Source: Sarcocystis neurona (taxonomy: Eukaryota; Apicomplexa; Conoidasida; Eucoccidiorida; Sarcocystidae). From it: a stretch of DNA of 64,000 bases. The stretch spans positions 682,016 through 746,015 of the forward strand of contig KL647317.1 in assembly GCA_000727475.1 (NCBI GenBank). Reading direction: 5' to 3'. The stretch's first letter is position 1. Each line of letters starts with the position of its first letter. Of the stretch, positions 20,902 through 33,399 are shown piece after piece. Below the pieces are notes generated by a model, which was given only the letters and a program-made list of their open reading frames with translations, had not been told where the DNA came from and did no database searches. The translations under genes were made by a program, and so were the position numbers.

Positions 20902-23900
20902 TCAGTGGTCGCCTCTTCCTCCACCCGATCCCAGCCCTCCTCGGCACCCGCGGTTCGCGCCAGTAAATCTGCCTCCCCTGGTGCTGCTGGTGCCTCCTCT
21001 GCCTCTGTGCCCTCCTCCTTCTGCTCTGCTGTTGCTGCTGCTTCCGCCTCTGCTATAGTTGTTAGCTGTCCAGCTGCCGCTGCGCTGCTGCGTCGTCCAG
21101 CGTTCGGAGCTGGCAGAATGGAGCGACGCTGATCTGCCCGAGTAGCCGCTGGCGGAACGGAAGCCGCTGCCTCGTGCCCCCCACGTTCTACCGTTGCTGC
21201 TGTGGCCCCCCCCACCTTCTCTTCCTCTGCTACTATCTCTGCCGCTATGCCACGAGAACTGAGAGCCACTTCCGTGCTGCTGCTGCGAGCTGCTCCTGCT
21301 GCCACCCTGCCCCTGCTCTGACCGGCGCAACGCCAGGGCGTCCACAAGCTCCGGCAGCTCCTCCGCCTCTCGAATGACGAAGGGAACCTCATCACGCGCT
21401 CCTGCAGCTCCTCTCCCTTCCTCCGTGACGTCGCCTCCCCGTGATGCGACGTTCCCTCTTCCTCTTCTTCCTGCTGCTGCTGTTGTTGCACCGTCAGCCG
21501 GCTGCGGCTCGTCGCCGCACCGTCGCAGCACGTGGGCCGCGAACGCAGGGATATCAGCAGCGGCCACATCAAAAACAGCTCCTCGACCGTCCGCGGTAAG
21601 CGTGAGCGAGTGGATTCGTTCAAGGACCTCTTCAACGTGATTCGCTGCAGGCGATCGCTGGCTGTATCCATGTCTGCTATGCCCACCGCGCGTCTGATAC
21701 AACAGGGCTCCCTTCAGCAGTCGCCATACCTGGCCAGGAGTTTGCAGCAGACTGCCGTCATGCTCCTGCTGCTGTTGCTGCAGCTCCAGCTGTTCTCGCT
21801 TGCGCAGCACGTATGTTCGAAAACCTTCTCGCCCGTTCAGGCAGGAGAGCCTATCCGTGCCCGATGCTGTCGCTGCTTCCGCCCTGCCATCTGCAGTCGC
21901 AGCCGCGCACAAGGACGACGAAGACGAAGCACCAGCAGCAACGGCAGTACTGTTATGAGCATCCGCAACAGTAGCCGCAGGAGTGCCGGCAGTTGCGTGT
22001 CGCAGTAATAGCGTGAGACAGCGTCGCACTGCCTCGTGTGGTGGCAGCGCCTGCAGCACACGGTCTGCAGCCTGGAAAATCTGTTTCTCCTCCGCTGTTC
22101 TTTCCCCGTTGCGTCCTCCTACTTCCATCACAAACTGTTCCCTCCCTGCAGCATCCGCCTCGTCACTTTTAGAAAAGTGTCCTTCCGTCTGCTCTTCCTC
22201 CTCTTCCTCCTCCTCCGCTTTCTTCTTTCCTCTCCTTCCGTCTTCGTTTTTATCTGCATCTCTTACCTCGTCCCGCGTCGCCAGATCGTCTCTACTAGTC
22301 GTCGCCTTGCCGCTGCTGCTGCGCGGGCTCTCTCCTGCTGCTGCTGGAAGAATCCGCTGCAGCTGCAAATCCAGAAGACGTCTCTGTATCCCCGCAGGCT
22401 GCGGCACGCCTACCCTTTTGAACTGCATGCGGAGTTTCTTCTCCAGGGCGAGGAGCGTAGGAATGTCGGGAGTCGCAGCAAACGTGAGGCATATGCCTGC
22501 CTTACCGGCTCTGCCGGTGCGACCCGCGCGATGAACAAACGAGTCCAAGTCCCGCGGAGGAGACAGCTGGACCACCAACGGCAGACTGTCCACGTGCAGG
22601 CCCCTTGCAGCCACATCGGTAGCGACTAGATAAGGGAAGCAGCCAGACTTGAAGGCGTGCAGGGTCGTTTCTCGCTGCTGCTGCGGCAGGTCCCCGTGCA
22701 AAGGCGCAGCCAGTCGACGCAGGCCCGACTCCAGAGCAATCTCATTCACCTGCTGCTTCGTTTCCGCAAAGATGACTGCCGAAGCGCTGCCACGCTCCCC
22801 CGGAACAACTGCTCCTCCTTCCCCGCCAGCAGCAGACGTTGGACCGCCAGTAGCACCAGCAAAGCTGGAGAAGGACGGTGGTACAGCAGAAACTGCAGAA
22901 GAAGCAACAGCACAGGAAGGAGCCAACGCAGCTGCACAGCCACCGTAGACAGTCAGAACATCTTCAAGCACCCGCACCCGGTTCTTCCACGGGCAGAAAA
23001 GCACCAGATAAGTAATGCCCTGGTTGCCGCGTGGTCGCTGCTGCTGCTGCTCCGACGACGGCGCGTCCGTTGCTTTCTCCTGGCTGCTGTTGCTGCTTGT
23101 TGAGCTCCCGCTATTACTGCTGCTTCGGGCGAGCGCTGCTGCGTCCACCAGCAGCCGGTCGGGACGCATAAAGCGTGAGGCAATACTCCGTGCCCAATGT
23201 GGCAGCGTCGCTGTGAACAGCAAGAACTGCAGAGCCTCATCGCTGCTGCTGCGTGAACTTGTGACTCGCGACTCCTGTAAATCCCCTGCTGCGACAGACT
23301 TCTTCACCTTCACTTTCCCTTCATTCTGCTGTCTCTCCTCCTCCTCTTCTTCTTCCGTCTCCACGGACGAGTGAGTCTGCTTCCAGGCGTCGCGGCACCA
23401 CTGAAGAATTTCTTCGACATCTTCTCTGAACCCCATATCCAGCAGTCTGTCTGCTTCATCTAATACAACTGACTGAAGCGCCGCCCCACGCTGCAGCATG
23501 CCCCTGTTTATCACGTCTTTCACGCGGCCTGGACAGCCCACCAGAATGCTGCACCGCCCTCGCCGCAGATCCTCGAGCTGCTGCTGCTGCTGTTGCAGCT
23601 GCCCCAACCTTCCGCTCCCTTGAGTGTTCTTCTGCCAGCTATACGGCTGCTGCTGCCGACCTGCGGCTGCTGCGCCGCTACCGCCGCCGTATACACACGC
23701 TGTTCGCAGCCGATCCTGCAGCAGCAGCACAAACTCCGCATGCACCTGCTGGGCCAATTCTCGCGTCGGCAGCAATACCAGCAAACGCACGCCTCTCCCT
23801 TCGCTTTTACCAGAGATGCTGCCGCTGTTGCTGGGACTACTGCTGCTGCGGCTGCTATTGCTGACGGTGGAAGACAGCAGGCGCTCTACGAGAGGCAAAG

Positions 23901-24921
23901 CGAAGGCGAGGGTCTTTCCTGTACCTGTGTCTGCACGCCCAATCAAGTCCCTTCCCGAATATACCGCCTCAAAGGTCGCTGCTTGAATTGGGAGCAGCTG
24001 TTGTATCCCCCGCTGCTGCAGTACCTTCAGCGTCGGTGCCGTCAGCTTATAAGCACTCAGTTGACCGCCTTGTTGCTGCTCTCCCTCTTCTGCTGCTGTT
24101 GCTCTCGGTGCTGCTGCTGCAGTTGCTGTTGCCGGCTCAGCAACAACACTCTTCTCCGCATCCTCCTCCACCTCTTTGGTCGTGTCGACTCTGCTTATCT
24201 CCGCCTCTGAAGTTTCCTTCATCCTCTCTCTTTTCTTCTTTGCTCCGGCTGCTGCTGCCGCAAATGCCGCGCCCTTTCTGTCCAACGCCGCAGACGGAGA
24301 CGAGCAGCACGTGCTGCTGCTGTCGCTGTCCGCGCTGTTGACGCTGCTGGTGGTGTTGAACGTGCTGTAGCTGTCGTTCTCCCTATAGCTGCCGGTGTCC
24401 TGGCTGGTGCTGCTGCTGGTGCCGTTGTTGGCGCTGCTGCTGCTGGCTTCTACCACGGCTTTCTGTTCTCTCTTCCGGCGCTTCTTCTCGCGCTCTGTAA
24501 TGGCTACGTCTATGCCTCCCGCGGCACTTACTGCTTCATCTGCTGCATTACTTGAATGGTCCTCATCGGGCTCGCACGCATCTAAACGTTGTTTTATCCT
24601 TTTCTTTCCAGCTGATATCCTAACGCTCTCGCTGCTGCTGTAACGGGGCACTTCGGTGGCACCAGGGGAAGACGCTCCGTGTGGGTCCTCTGTGCAACGG
24701 CGCTGCTTTCTAGACTTCTTCTCATCTTTCTCAGGAATCTCGCCAACGTGTCCTCCAGCAGCAGGAGTGGAGGCTGCAACGGCCGAGGATGCAGAGTCAG
24801 TGACATTATCATCGGTGTTCTTACGTGTACCAGCGGAAAGTGATTTCTTTTTCTTCGCGTGCATTGCAGGTGCTGTTGTTTTACAAGCAGCGGGCGCAGA
24901 AGCATCGCGAGCGGCCCCCAT
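20902..24921 (-). CDS. DEAD-box RNA helicase, DDX21/DDX50 (nucleolar RNA helicase II)-like
   Basis: Single exon, about 1339 aa from Met at 24921. The frame extends upstream to a TTG at 24987 with no other Met. Residues 1-300 are a charged Lys/Glu/Ser-rich tail. ATPase motifs are ADTGTGKT (about 330-337), PTRELAQQ, GCPGRV, DEAD (488-491) within VLDEADRLLDMGF, and FTAT in place of SAT. The second RecA lobe follows with LHGDLPQQQRE, ATDVAARGLHVD and HRAGRTGR (797-804). Between about 1000 and 1150, NGREGF and ADGRGAVFDV resemble the GUCT domain specific to the DDX21/Gu family, and the tail is RGG-rich as in DDX21. Homopolymer insertions (Gln, Ser, Glu, Ala) sit between core motifs without breaking them. 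Family members unwind RNA in rRNA processing in the nucleolus; that role is inferred. It is transcribed divergently from whatever lies at 25 kb. Confidence 0.96.
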   Translation of the reverse strand: MGAARDASAPAACKTTAPAMHAKKKKSLSAGTRKNTDDNVTDSASSAVAASTPAAGGHVGEIPEKDEKKSRKQRRCTEDPHGASSPGATEVPRYSSSESVRISAGKKRIKQRLDACEPDEDHSSNAADEAVSAAGGIDVAITEREKKRRKREQKAVVEASSSSANNGTSSSTSQDTGSYRENDSYSTFNTTSSVNSADSDSSSTCCSSPSAALDRKGAAFAAAAAGAKKKRERMKETSEAEISRVDTTKEVEEDAEKSVVAEPATATAAAAPRATAAEEGEQQQGGQLSAYKLTAPTLKVLQQRGIQQLLPIQAATFEAVYSGRDLIGRADTGTGKTLAFALPLVERLLSSTVSNSSRSSSSPSNSGSISGKSEGRGVRLLVLLPTRELAQQVHAEFVLLLQDRLRTACVYGGGSGAAAAGRQQQPYSWQKNTQGSGRLGQLQQQQQQLEDLRRGRCSILVGCPGRVKDVINRGMLQRGAALQSVVLDEADRLLDMGFREDVEEILQWCRDAWKQTHSSVETEEEEEEERQQNEGKVKVKKSVAAGDLQESRVTSSRSSSDEALQFLLFTATLPHWARSIASRFMRPDRLLVDAAALARSSSNSGSSTSSNSSQEKATDAPSSEQQQQRPRGNQGITYLVLFCPWKNRVRVLEDVLTVYGGCAAALAPSCAVASSAVSAVPPSFSSFAGATGGPTSAAGGEGGAVVPGERGSASAVIFAETKQQVNEIALESGLRRLAAPLHGDLPQQQRETTLHAFKSGCFPYLVATDVAARGLHVDSLPLVVQLSPPRDLDSFVHRAGRTGRAGKAGICLTFAATPDIPTLLALEKKLRMQFKRVGVPQPAGIQRRLLDLQLQRILPAAAGESPRSSSGKATTSRDDLATRDEVRDADKNEDGRRGKKKAEEEEEEEEQTEGHFSKSDEADAAGREQFVMEVGGRNGERTAEEKQIFQAADRVLQALPPHEAVRRCLTLLLRHATAGTPAATVADAHNSTAVAAGASSSSSLCAAATADGRAEAATASGTDRLSCLNGREGFRTYVLRKREQLELQQQQQEHDGSLLQTPGQVWRLLKGALLYQTRGGHSRHGYSQRSPAANHVEEVLERIHSLTLTADGRGAVFDVAAADIPAFAAHVLRRCGDEPQPADGATTAAAGRRGRGNVASRGGDVTEEGRGAAGARDEVPFVIREAEELPELVDALALRRSEQGQGGSRSSSQQQHGSGSQFSWHSGRDSSRGREGGGGHSSNGRTWGARGSGFRSASGYSGRSASLHSASSERWTTQQRSGSWTANNYSRGGSSSNSRAEGGGHRGRGGTSSTRGGRFTGANRGCRGGLGSGGGRGDH

Positions 24922-24987
24922 TTCTGTTGCACGGGAGGAGCAGAACACTAAGTGGAGAGAAGCTGCAGGAGTAATACTTGAACACAA

Positions 24988-26300
24988 ATGGCGGTCAATG
25001 CCAACCCAGCAGAAAGACGTTTACGCCCGGCGCAGCTGTCGCAGTGTACACACACCAGAGACGCAGGGGGAAACTCTAACAGGTCCTCCACACCAAAAAG
25101 TAACGATGAAACCCGCCTGCAAGAGGAAGTGGTTGCGGCCACACTTGCAGCAGGTGCAGGAGGCGCAGAATAAACCGGAGAAGCCGCAAATGTTCGTTGG
25201 AGGACACCTGCTCAGACTCGGCGAACCGTCCACTTTCACCGTTTGGTAGTACTGCAGAGACCTATAGGCGGTTACCCTTTTACATATACGTTCGCACAGA
25301 TGTCACTAGGCAGATTCACGCTGCCATGAGAGATTCCTTTCATGTTCTGATTTGAGTAACACGTCCAGATAGACATAAGCGCGCAGGACTATTCAAAAGG
25401 CACTGCTACGTGATTGAGTTTACGAGCAACTGTGTGGTCTGCTTGTGTGCATGTACGGTTCATGTGACAGGGGGGCCAGAATGAAGATATCTGCAGGGCG
25501 TATACATGCCGCGTAGCAGCTCAGCGGACGCGTGCCAGCGCACGAAGATCTACTCTTTAGACCGACGACAAAAAGGACTCTGCCTTTACTCGAGGACGTG
25601 AATACGTCCAGTTGCGGTGTGGAGACGCGGGACACACGCGCCGGTGAACGGACACTGCGGTGAGGTACGCGGTTCCCTCGGCGGGAGTTTATACATGAAC
25701 TAGTCTTTGTGGTTGACAAAACCCGTACTGAAGAAGAGAAAAGATGGAACAACAGAGGAAAATAATCCTCCCTACACGGTACACAAGAGGCATGCGGTAC
25801 ATTTCTGTAGTCCTCCCGACGCATGCTATGCAGGTGTACCTAGACCGAGAAGATACATGTGGACTGCTCGTGCGACACATACGTATTCTTTATGTGGCCT
25901 GTAGATGAATCATATATACATCTGTATCCGCTTATGTACTATCTCGGGCCTGAAGATTTCGGAGTAGGTAATAACAAATACGTACAAGCAGTGTATCTGA
26001 ACTTTGGTCTTCAGCGCACCGGTAGACATGCTTATACATACACTCCAAGTACTCTGAAGGGTGCCAAAGTACAAAGAGACAGACAAAAACACTTTCTAGA
26101 GCGAGGGGTAAGTGTCGCTACAGGAAACGCGCGTTCTTGTACAGAGGAGTGGCGTCGGCTGCGACTTGGAGCCAAGGACGCATGCGGCCACGTGACGAAC
26201 GACAGCACAGTCGCCTTTCAGTGGGAAGTCCAGAAAACTGGTGGACTGGAAAAAGGAGACATACGTCCACAAAAACACGTTACTCGCACTAAATAAGCAA
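24988..26300. other. repeat-poor region upstream of the helicase gene
   Basis: Should contain the helicase promoter and 5' leader on the minus strand. A 145-codon plus frame (25859-26296) with MWPVDESYIHLYPLMYYLG near its start is the only ORF that looks remotely coding. It has no family match and no splice partners, so I do not call it. Confidence 0.4.
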
Positions 26301-29300
26301 CGCAGAACCCAAAAGAGCAGAAACTCCCTTCCCCACCGGAGAAAAATCGTGCATGTCTACAGACAAGATACGATCGAAGAAAATCGGCACCGCGGGTGCT
26401 ACAGTCGCATCGGTTTCAAGCTGCCTCGCTGGGGCCGCTGGTCTGCTGCTTCTGCCGCCGGTGTGGCGGCTGTGGCTGGGGTGGGGTGCTGCTGCCGCTG
26501 CTATCACGAGAGTCGGTGCTCTTGCCACCGTAGCAGGTAGCACCTGGGGCACCGGCTGTAGCTACTACCAGTGCTGCCAGTATCGATAGGGCTGCTGACC
26601 CTACAGTTGCGCCGACTGCTGTGTATGTCAGATGTACCCAAGCCTGAGTTGCCTCTGCAAGGGCACCTGTCGTACAGCGCTGCATCTGCTGAGGCTCAGC
26701 GACTGCAGTAGCACCCCATGAAAACGGTTTAGCCGCTCCAAACGGCCTCGTTGGTACGCTTGTAGGCTCCTGCAGTGGCAACTGCTGCTGCTATTCTGGT
26801 GGGGTGGCTGTACGCCCTGCTGCCCCACATGTGCTGCTGCTTCTCCTGCTCTTCTCTCGATGCTTTTGCTGCCGTTCCTGTGTCTGCTGCCGCTGCTCCT
26901 GCTGCCGTTGCGCCTGCTGCTGCTGGAGGCCTACCGTTGCTACTTCGATACTTCCGCTACGACCGTCCCTCACCAAGTCTCCGGTTTCCGATTGTCTGTT
27001 CGCTCTCGCCTGACAGATTGCAGAATCTCCGAAGAGATCGCGGTAATACACGAGCAACGGACTGTCTCACTCTCGTTGCTCGTGGAACATATGGCATCTT
27101 GTGAAGAAAAACTTGGACCCCCCATCTACTTGTATGCACATACCTACGCATATATACAGATATATCTGTATCTATCTATCTCCATATATAGCTGCACAAA
27201 TTAATATATGCGTGTACTACATATGTGCAATTAAAAAGGTATGTTTCCGGGCAAATATGTGTGCAGATACACATGGACCAAGTCGCACACCTGATCATAC
27301 ATCCACGCACCGTAGTACGTATACGGACATTGGTCTGGGCGATAATATCGTGTTTTTACGCGTGTGTGAAAACGGCTGTCTATGTTCACAAATATACGTA
27401 TGTGTTTACACTCCAGTCGATTAATTCAGGTTACGTAGTTGTCTCCTTCTATATATACGACCCTAAAACTGGTGAGCTGAATGAATATCCAGGTGTATGT
27501 CTATGCGGCACGCGGGAGGACGCACGTACGTATGTACTCATCCACATACAAGTGCACACGTATACAGGTATTGTGGGTGTACGTAGGCACGCATAAATGT
27601 GAATACCTGCTCGTCATCCCGGGGATCTACATATACAGGACGTCCACAAGTGTACACGTATTTGTGGATGAGTGGAAGTTTGCATATACACGAATATCTG
27701 CTCGTCTTTTTACAGAAATATACCTTACGGGGACCCCACGGAAACAGACGGGCAGAGTCTTGAATATCTGTGCCCCAGCGTTCGGCCCTCTAAGTGTACC
27801 CACATACGGATGTGATCACGCGTGTATTCGCATAAACCCACGTGTGTGTATTTGCACAGAAATGAGAGCAGGGATAACTCCAAACGCTCTAAATCGCTGC
27901 TTCCACCTGCTGGACGTACGCATATCTGTTTCCTGCGGACGTCATTGCGTCTATTTCCAATACACATGGGCACATGTGTGTGTATATATATAATCATGTA
28001 TATATGTACGTATGTGTCTATTTGAATGCGCGTCAATGTAGGCGCGCTTGTGTGGGCGTTTTTGTTTCGACTGTTTCTGCATACACGCGTGTATATATCC
28101 ACACGTTGGGATCTCAGTGAAGATCCAAGCAGATGTACGTTTCCTCCCGGATTGGTCTCGATATCTAAATGCCTTTCTGTATACGTATATATGTGCGCAT
28201 ATATACATATAAGCCCATATATATATATTGCAGCGGTAGGCGCGGAGCCGTCCACGCTGCTTCGTCCCTCCACATGGGGTGCGTGGAGCCGGGCCGACGC
28301 TGCTCCGCGGCCCTGCTTCCGTTGTTGACAATAATGCGCACGTGGCTGGAAATCACGTCTAGCGAACATGAATAGTAGGTTGCCGCAAATAAGCTTCGCA
28401 CGGGTAGTTTTGGCCCCTTCGTGCCGCCGGTACTAACGGTGCTACTGCTGCTGCAATTGTGGCTGGTGCTGGGTATGTAGTTCTTTGCGCCGGTGCTGGT
28501 GGCGCTGCCGCTGCAGCTGCTGCTGCCGCAGCCGTGCGTTGGGGCCCGTATGACTCGTCTCTGGTGGCCGCCTTCCGCTTCTGCTGCTGCCGCTGCTGCA
28601 ACTACTACAGCTGCTGGCAGGGCCCCGCTGCCTCTGCAGGTGTGCTGGCTTGTTGCCTCCGCGCCCACCTATTGCCGTACTGGTTCTGCTGTTACTCCCG
28701 CGGCTACCGCCGTTGCAGCAACCGCTGCGTCGCAGCTCCGGGTGGACAGGTACATCGGGAGAGCGCTCTGACAAATAGAGCAGCGTGGGGCAGAAGGCTG
28801 CACGAGCAACAGCCAAACGCAGAGAGCTCAGATGCAGTAGCTTTCCAGAGAAGCAACTCTTTCAGAATTTATCAGGGGAGCAGGATAAGAGTGAAGAAGG
28901 CGGTGTCTATATGGACCTGCTACCATGCACTGTCTCCCCGGTCCCGCTGCGCGCGCTGTCTCTTCCCCTCTCGGCGTGCATGTGTAACTCCTGCACAGCA
29001 GCAGACTGCAGCCCCCACCGTCGTTTGTCGTTTTTAGTCTCGGCTGCGGCCGCTTCAGCGTTGCGCAGTTGTCCTTCTCCCTCCTATTCCAGCAGTATCT
29101 GGCCTCTGCGGCTCTCATCTTCACCGTACGGACACTGCGAGGCAGGACCACCAGCGACACGAGGCCCTCTCCCTGCACAACGTCGCTCTAGCAGCGGGTC
29201 AACAGTAGGAGGAGCAGCTACGGTGGTCAACATCCTTCTTTCGTCAGAACAGCACCAAAAGCAGCGGCAGCAGCGACAAGTCGGGAGATCTACGCCCAGT

Positions 29301-32300
29301 CCCGGCTGCTCTCCAGCAACGAAAGCAGCACAAGCGTCGGTCTCCTTGTGCCTGTGGTTGCCCCTCCGGTGTTGGTAGAGAAGAGCAGCAGGAGACGCCT
29401 CAGCAAAAAAATCTCTGTGAATGAAAGTAGCAGCATCCAGGAGTTGGACGTCTTCGCGTAGTGGGAGCCACAACAACACTTCATATACATCTCACTTTGC
29501 GACTTCTCTTTCGCCGGCAACTGTTTGTTTCTCCTTGGCGTACACCGCCACCCCTCCGACTACGGAAGCGACTTCTCTCTCGTCGGCACCAACGCTGATT
29601 TCTTCTCCCTAACACACACCGCGAGCCCGTGGGACTCACTGCAGACGCCTGGACACCTCTTAGGCGCGTGTGTGTCGCCATTCGGGCAGCAGCAGCTGCT
29701 TTGGCCACCGCACTGTAGAATGACCCCATCGACTAGATGCTGCTGTCGTTGTTGCGGGAATGTGACGCTGCTATTGCTGCTCGGTAGTAGCTCCTCCTGC
29801 TGTTGTCGTCTCGCTCCTCAGCTCACGTAGCTGCTGCTGGTGCTCTCCCGCCCTTTTCGTTGCCACCGCTGCTGTTCGTGCCTTTCCACAGCTGCTGCCG
29901 TCTACACAATAGCGCGGCATAGAAGCTTTTCTGAAGCTTCACATCTTCTGCAAAAGCCGCAGAGAAGAATCGTCTGCACCTACCACGAGAAATGAAGTCG
30001 GTCTTTTATGTGCACCACACCAGTACCAGCCCAGCAGCCACGGGACTGCAACAGCAGCCGCAGGCATATGTAAAGCTGCAGCCAGCACAGAGGTGAGCGG
30101 CAGATTGGAGCCCCCCGAATAGACAGGACCGTAGCAGCCGCAGCAGCGAGATACACAGCAGTAGCAGGCGACAGTGCTGCCGTTGGGATACCAGCGTTGA
30201 CCAGGACAGCAGCATTTGAGCAGACGCAGCGGCACCAAGTAGCGCGCCGTGCGCGCGCAGCTACACGGACGTGTGGAGCAGCAGCAGCACCCGATGGGGG
30301 GCTACAGCCGCCTGGTGGCGCAGTGGCGGCATTAGCAGCAGCAGCAGTCCGCAGCAGCCGGGTACGGAGGTTCCCCTGCAAGGCTAGCAGGAAAAAGAGC
30401 ACCAGCAGCAGGAAGAAGAGGAAGAGACGCAGCAGCGAAGGACAGCAGCAGCGCCAGCAGGGACGGGAGAAAAGACCAAACAGTCCCTCCAGCAGCAGCT
30501 GCAGCTGCTGGAGGAGAAACGGGGGCATGAGAAGGACAAATCTGGTGCTGCACAGCTCTGAAAGACAGCCGCGGCTGTGTCTGCTGCTGCAGCTTCTCTT
30601 TAGCAGCTGTGCTACAAGAAGTCGCATGCACGCCCGTTCAACGTTGCATCTGCACGAGAGTATATACACCTCTCAGTCGTGCAAACGGACGGGTCTGTCG
30701 ACCCCTATAGATATCTTCTTCTGTCTACACACATGTATCTATTCGTGTATGAATAAGGCGTCTGCCACCATTTATATACATACATATATGTATATACGCA
30801 TGCAGACACACACACGTGTACACACCTGTACATCCATATCGTCCTCTACACGCCCATATATTCACGAAGGTGGCCTCCGCGACAGCAACAGCGCCTGCAA
30901 TTGAGCAGCTGCCCAGGAGGTGACCTCCGGCCCATCTCCTCGAGAAGATTTGTGGTGTGGCATGCGAGAGGACTCGCTCTGGGCTGGTGTGCGCCACACA
31001 ATTGAGCAGCTCTTTTCTCCTTCTTGGCCAGCAGCAGAGACACACAAGCCCCCTCTCCATGTATACCTGCCACATCATATATATACGTATAGATATGCGA
31101 GTATGCGACGTACACGCATATATGTGTGGACACACATGTACGTACACCGCGCGTAAGGTCCGGCGGGTACACGGCGTCACGTACAAATGTGTAGGATGTG
31201 TAGTGATCTGCATTATATGTATATCTGCTGCTCCGTGTCTACATCTTTCTCTCTCCCTCTAAACACATATATATGCATATATACGCAACGCACGTATACA
31301 CCTATATATATATGTGTACGTGAACGTGTATTCCCAAGCAGGCAGATGCAGAGCGTCCTGCGTAATTTCTCTTCGCTGCTTTGCTTGTATCGTCCCGCCA
31401 ATTGCCACTACCCTGTCCTACTTCGACCACCGATCACTGCAAATTTTTGTTGTTGCTGTCGCAGACCACTTCTTGTTAGAAATCACACACCCCCCTGTCT
31501 CTGTCTGCATCTCTCTCTGTAGATATATACCTCGTATTACGGGTTCCCAGCGTCTGCGTCTGTGGGCGTGGACACCTACGTACGTGTGTGCATATATATA
31601 TAAATATGCATATGCATGTATATGTATGTATATATGCGTGAGTCTGGGTTATAGCAGTTAACCGATGAAGGCTGAACTTTCCTTTTCCACAGTTCTGTTT
31701 GTCGTCTCATTTGCCCGCCACGAAGAAAAGAGGCCCGACGCCTGTCCATCTCCTCGTTTTGCTTCTCTTCGAATATATGTATGTATGCCTCTCTAAGTTC
31801 GTACGTCTCTCCCTTTACATGTGTGTGGCTGTGTAGCATTAGTCGTATTTCTCTTGAAACATGGATGAACGAATATCCATATATATACACACAAATATAT
31901 AGACATCTATATATGTATACTTTCACATGTATATATGTATCTCTCTGTCTCTCTCTCTATATATATATATGAATTTGTACGTGTGTGTGCAACCGAGGTG
32001 ACTGGTGCGATAGGCAGTTGACCAAGTCTTTCTGCAGAGGGCCAAGGTTTATGACTACTTTGACGCCTTGCGCAATATTTGATGGATATTCCCCGCCCCT
32101 CCCCCTGCACCTATCGATGTCTGCATCTGGGTAGATGTCGTATATACGCACGCTGCTGCGTGTCTCGTCTCTCCGTGCGCAGAGCCGCGTATACGTCTCT
32201 ACTTGTGCATGCGTATGTATACGTGTGTGTGTAGACGCACAGACACATACATACACACACACACACACACACATACACATGCCAGTATTCCGTCTGCCTT

Positions 32301-33190
32301 ACAAAGAGAGACGTGGCGCAAGTAAGTCGATGCTTGCTGCCGCCCTTGTTCGTTTTCTTCCTCTTCTTGCTGCTGGTGGGACTGCTGTGCCGTGATGCTG
32401 ATGGAGAGCGAGACAGATGCTGCTGCAGCAGAGAAAATTGAATCAGTCCCCGTCCCCACCCCACCAGAGCAGCCGCATGTCCTGTCGTGCTGGTCCTCCA
32501 GGAGCAGCAGCAGCAACAGCTACGGCAGCAACGCTGCAGCAGCCGCACCAGCACGAGCACCACCAGTACCAGCAGCAGCAGCAACAGCACCAGCATTAGC
32601 ACCAGCAGCACCAGTAACAGCGACAGCACCAGCACCAGCAGCACCAGCACCAGCAGCACGACCAGTAGCAGCATCAGCACTCTCTGCTTCGGCCTGCAGT
32701 TGCTGCTTTGGTTGTGCTCTGCGGGCGCCGCCAGTTGTCTTACTTCTACGGGCAGCACTACGAGTGCGCGGCTGTCACCAGTCCACGAGGTGAGAAGGAG
32801 CCTGCGTGTGTGCGAGAAGCAGCCGCGAAGACTTCGGGACGAAGAAGCGGCGGCACTACTCAGACGGCCTCCGCAGCGCCAGCGCGGCATTCCACGGCTG
32901 GCAGCAGCAGCATTGCTGCAGCACCAAACGCAGCTGACGGAGGCAGCAAGAGCCGTACAGCAGTGTCAACAGCCCAGCGTAATTCACTCCCCAGCATCAC
33001 AACAGCAGCGATCACTGGAGCAGCATCTGCATGGCGCTGCAGTGGCGAGGGCAGCTCGCTTCTCAGCTGCGTTGCTGCAGCCTTTGCAAGTTTACTGGTG
33101 CAGTTTTAGAGCAGCAGCAGCAGACCCCCGACGGCAGCAGCAGCAGAATCCTTGCTACCCCAGCGGGAAGACTCCTCCACCGACAATAGC
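26301..33190. other. repeat-rich region without a supported gene
   Basis: CTG/CAG tracts at 26.4-26.95, 28.3-28.7, 29.2-30.6 and 32.3-33.2 kb alternate with TATG/TG/TA microsatellites at 27.1-28.2, 30.7-31.3, 31.5-32.3 kb. ORFs of 100-260 codons occur in up to six frames. One frame (32487-33206 +) includes a less repetitive stretch EVRRSLRVCEKQPRRLRDEE and a GTGAGA donor near 32790. It could be an upstream exon of the transporter gene, but I could not link it. Confidence 0.4.
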
Positions 33191-33399
33191 CTTCTTCCAA
33201 CGGTGATGCCCGCGGCGCCGCAGTACTTGGTGGAAGCCTACTGCAGCAGCAGCAGCGTCAGCAGCAGCTGCTTCAGCAGATAGCAGCAGCATCATCACCT
33301 ACGCAAAGCAGCAGGGCAGCAGCAGAGCCGCACCGGGACAACAGCAGCTCGGCAGGTCTTCGAACACCAGCAGACACTCAGCAGGTATTCAACGCAGAT

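Noticed and set aside
29980..30669. 229-codon minus-strand hydrophobic ORF resembling a membrane protein
   Set aside because: Leu, Cys and Ala runs are the direct readout of CTG/GCT repeats; the other strand gives an equally long Gln/Arg/Ser ORF.
32111..32890. 259-codon minus-strand Leu/Val-rich ORF
   Set aside because: Composed of translated CTG/GTG repeats plus microsatellite sequence (Val/Cys/Tyr runs); no family features.
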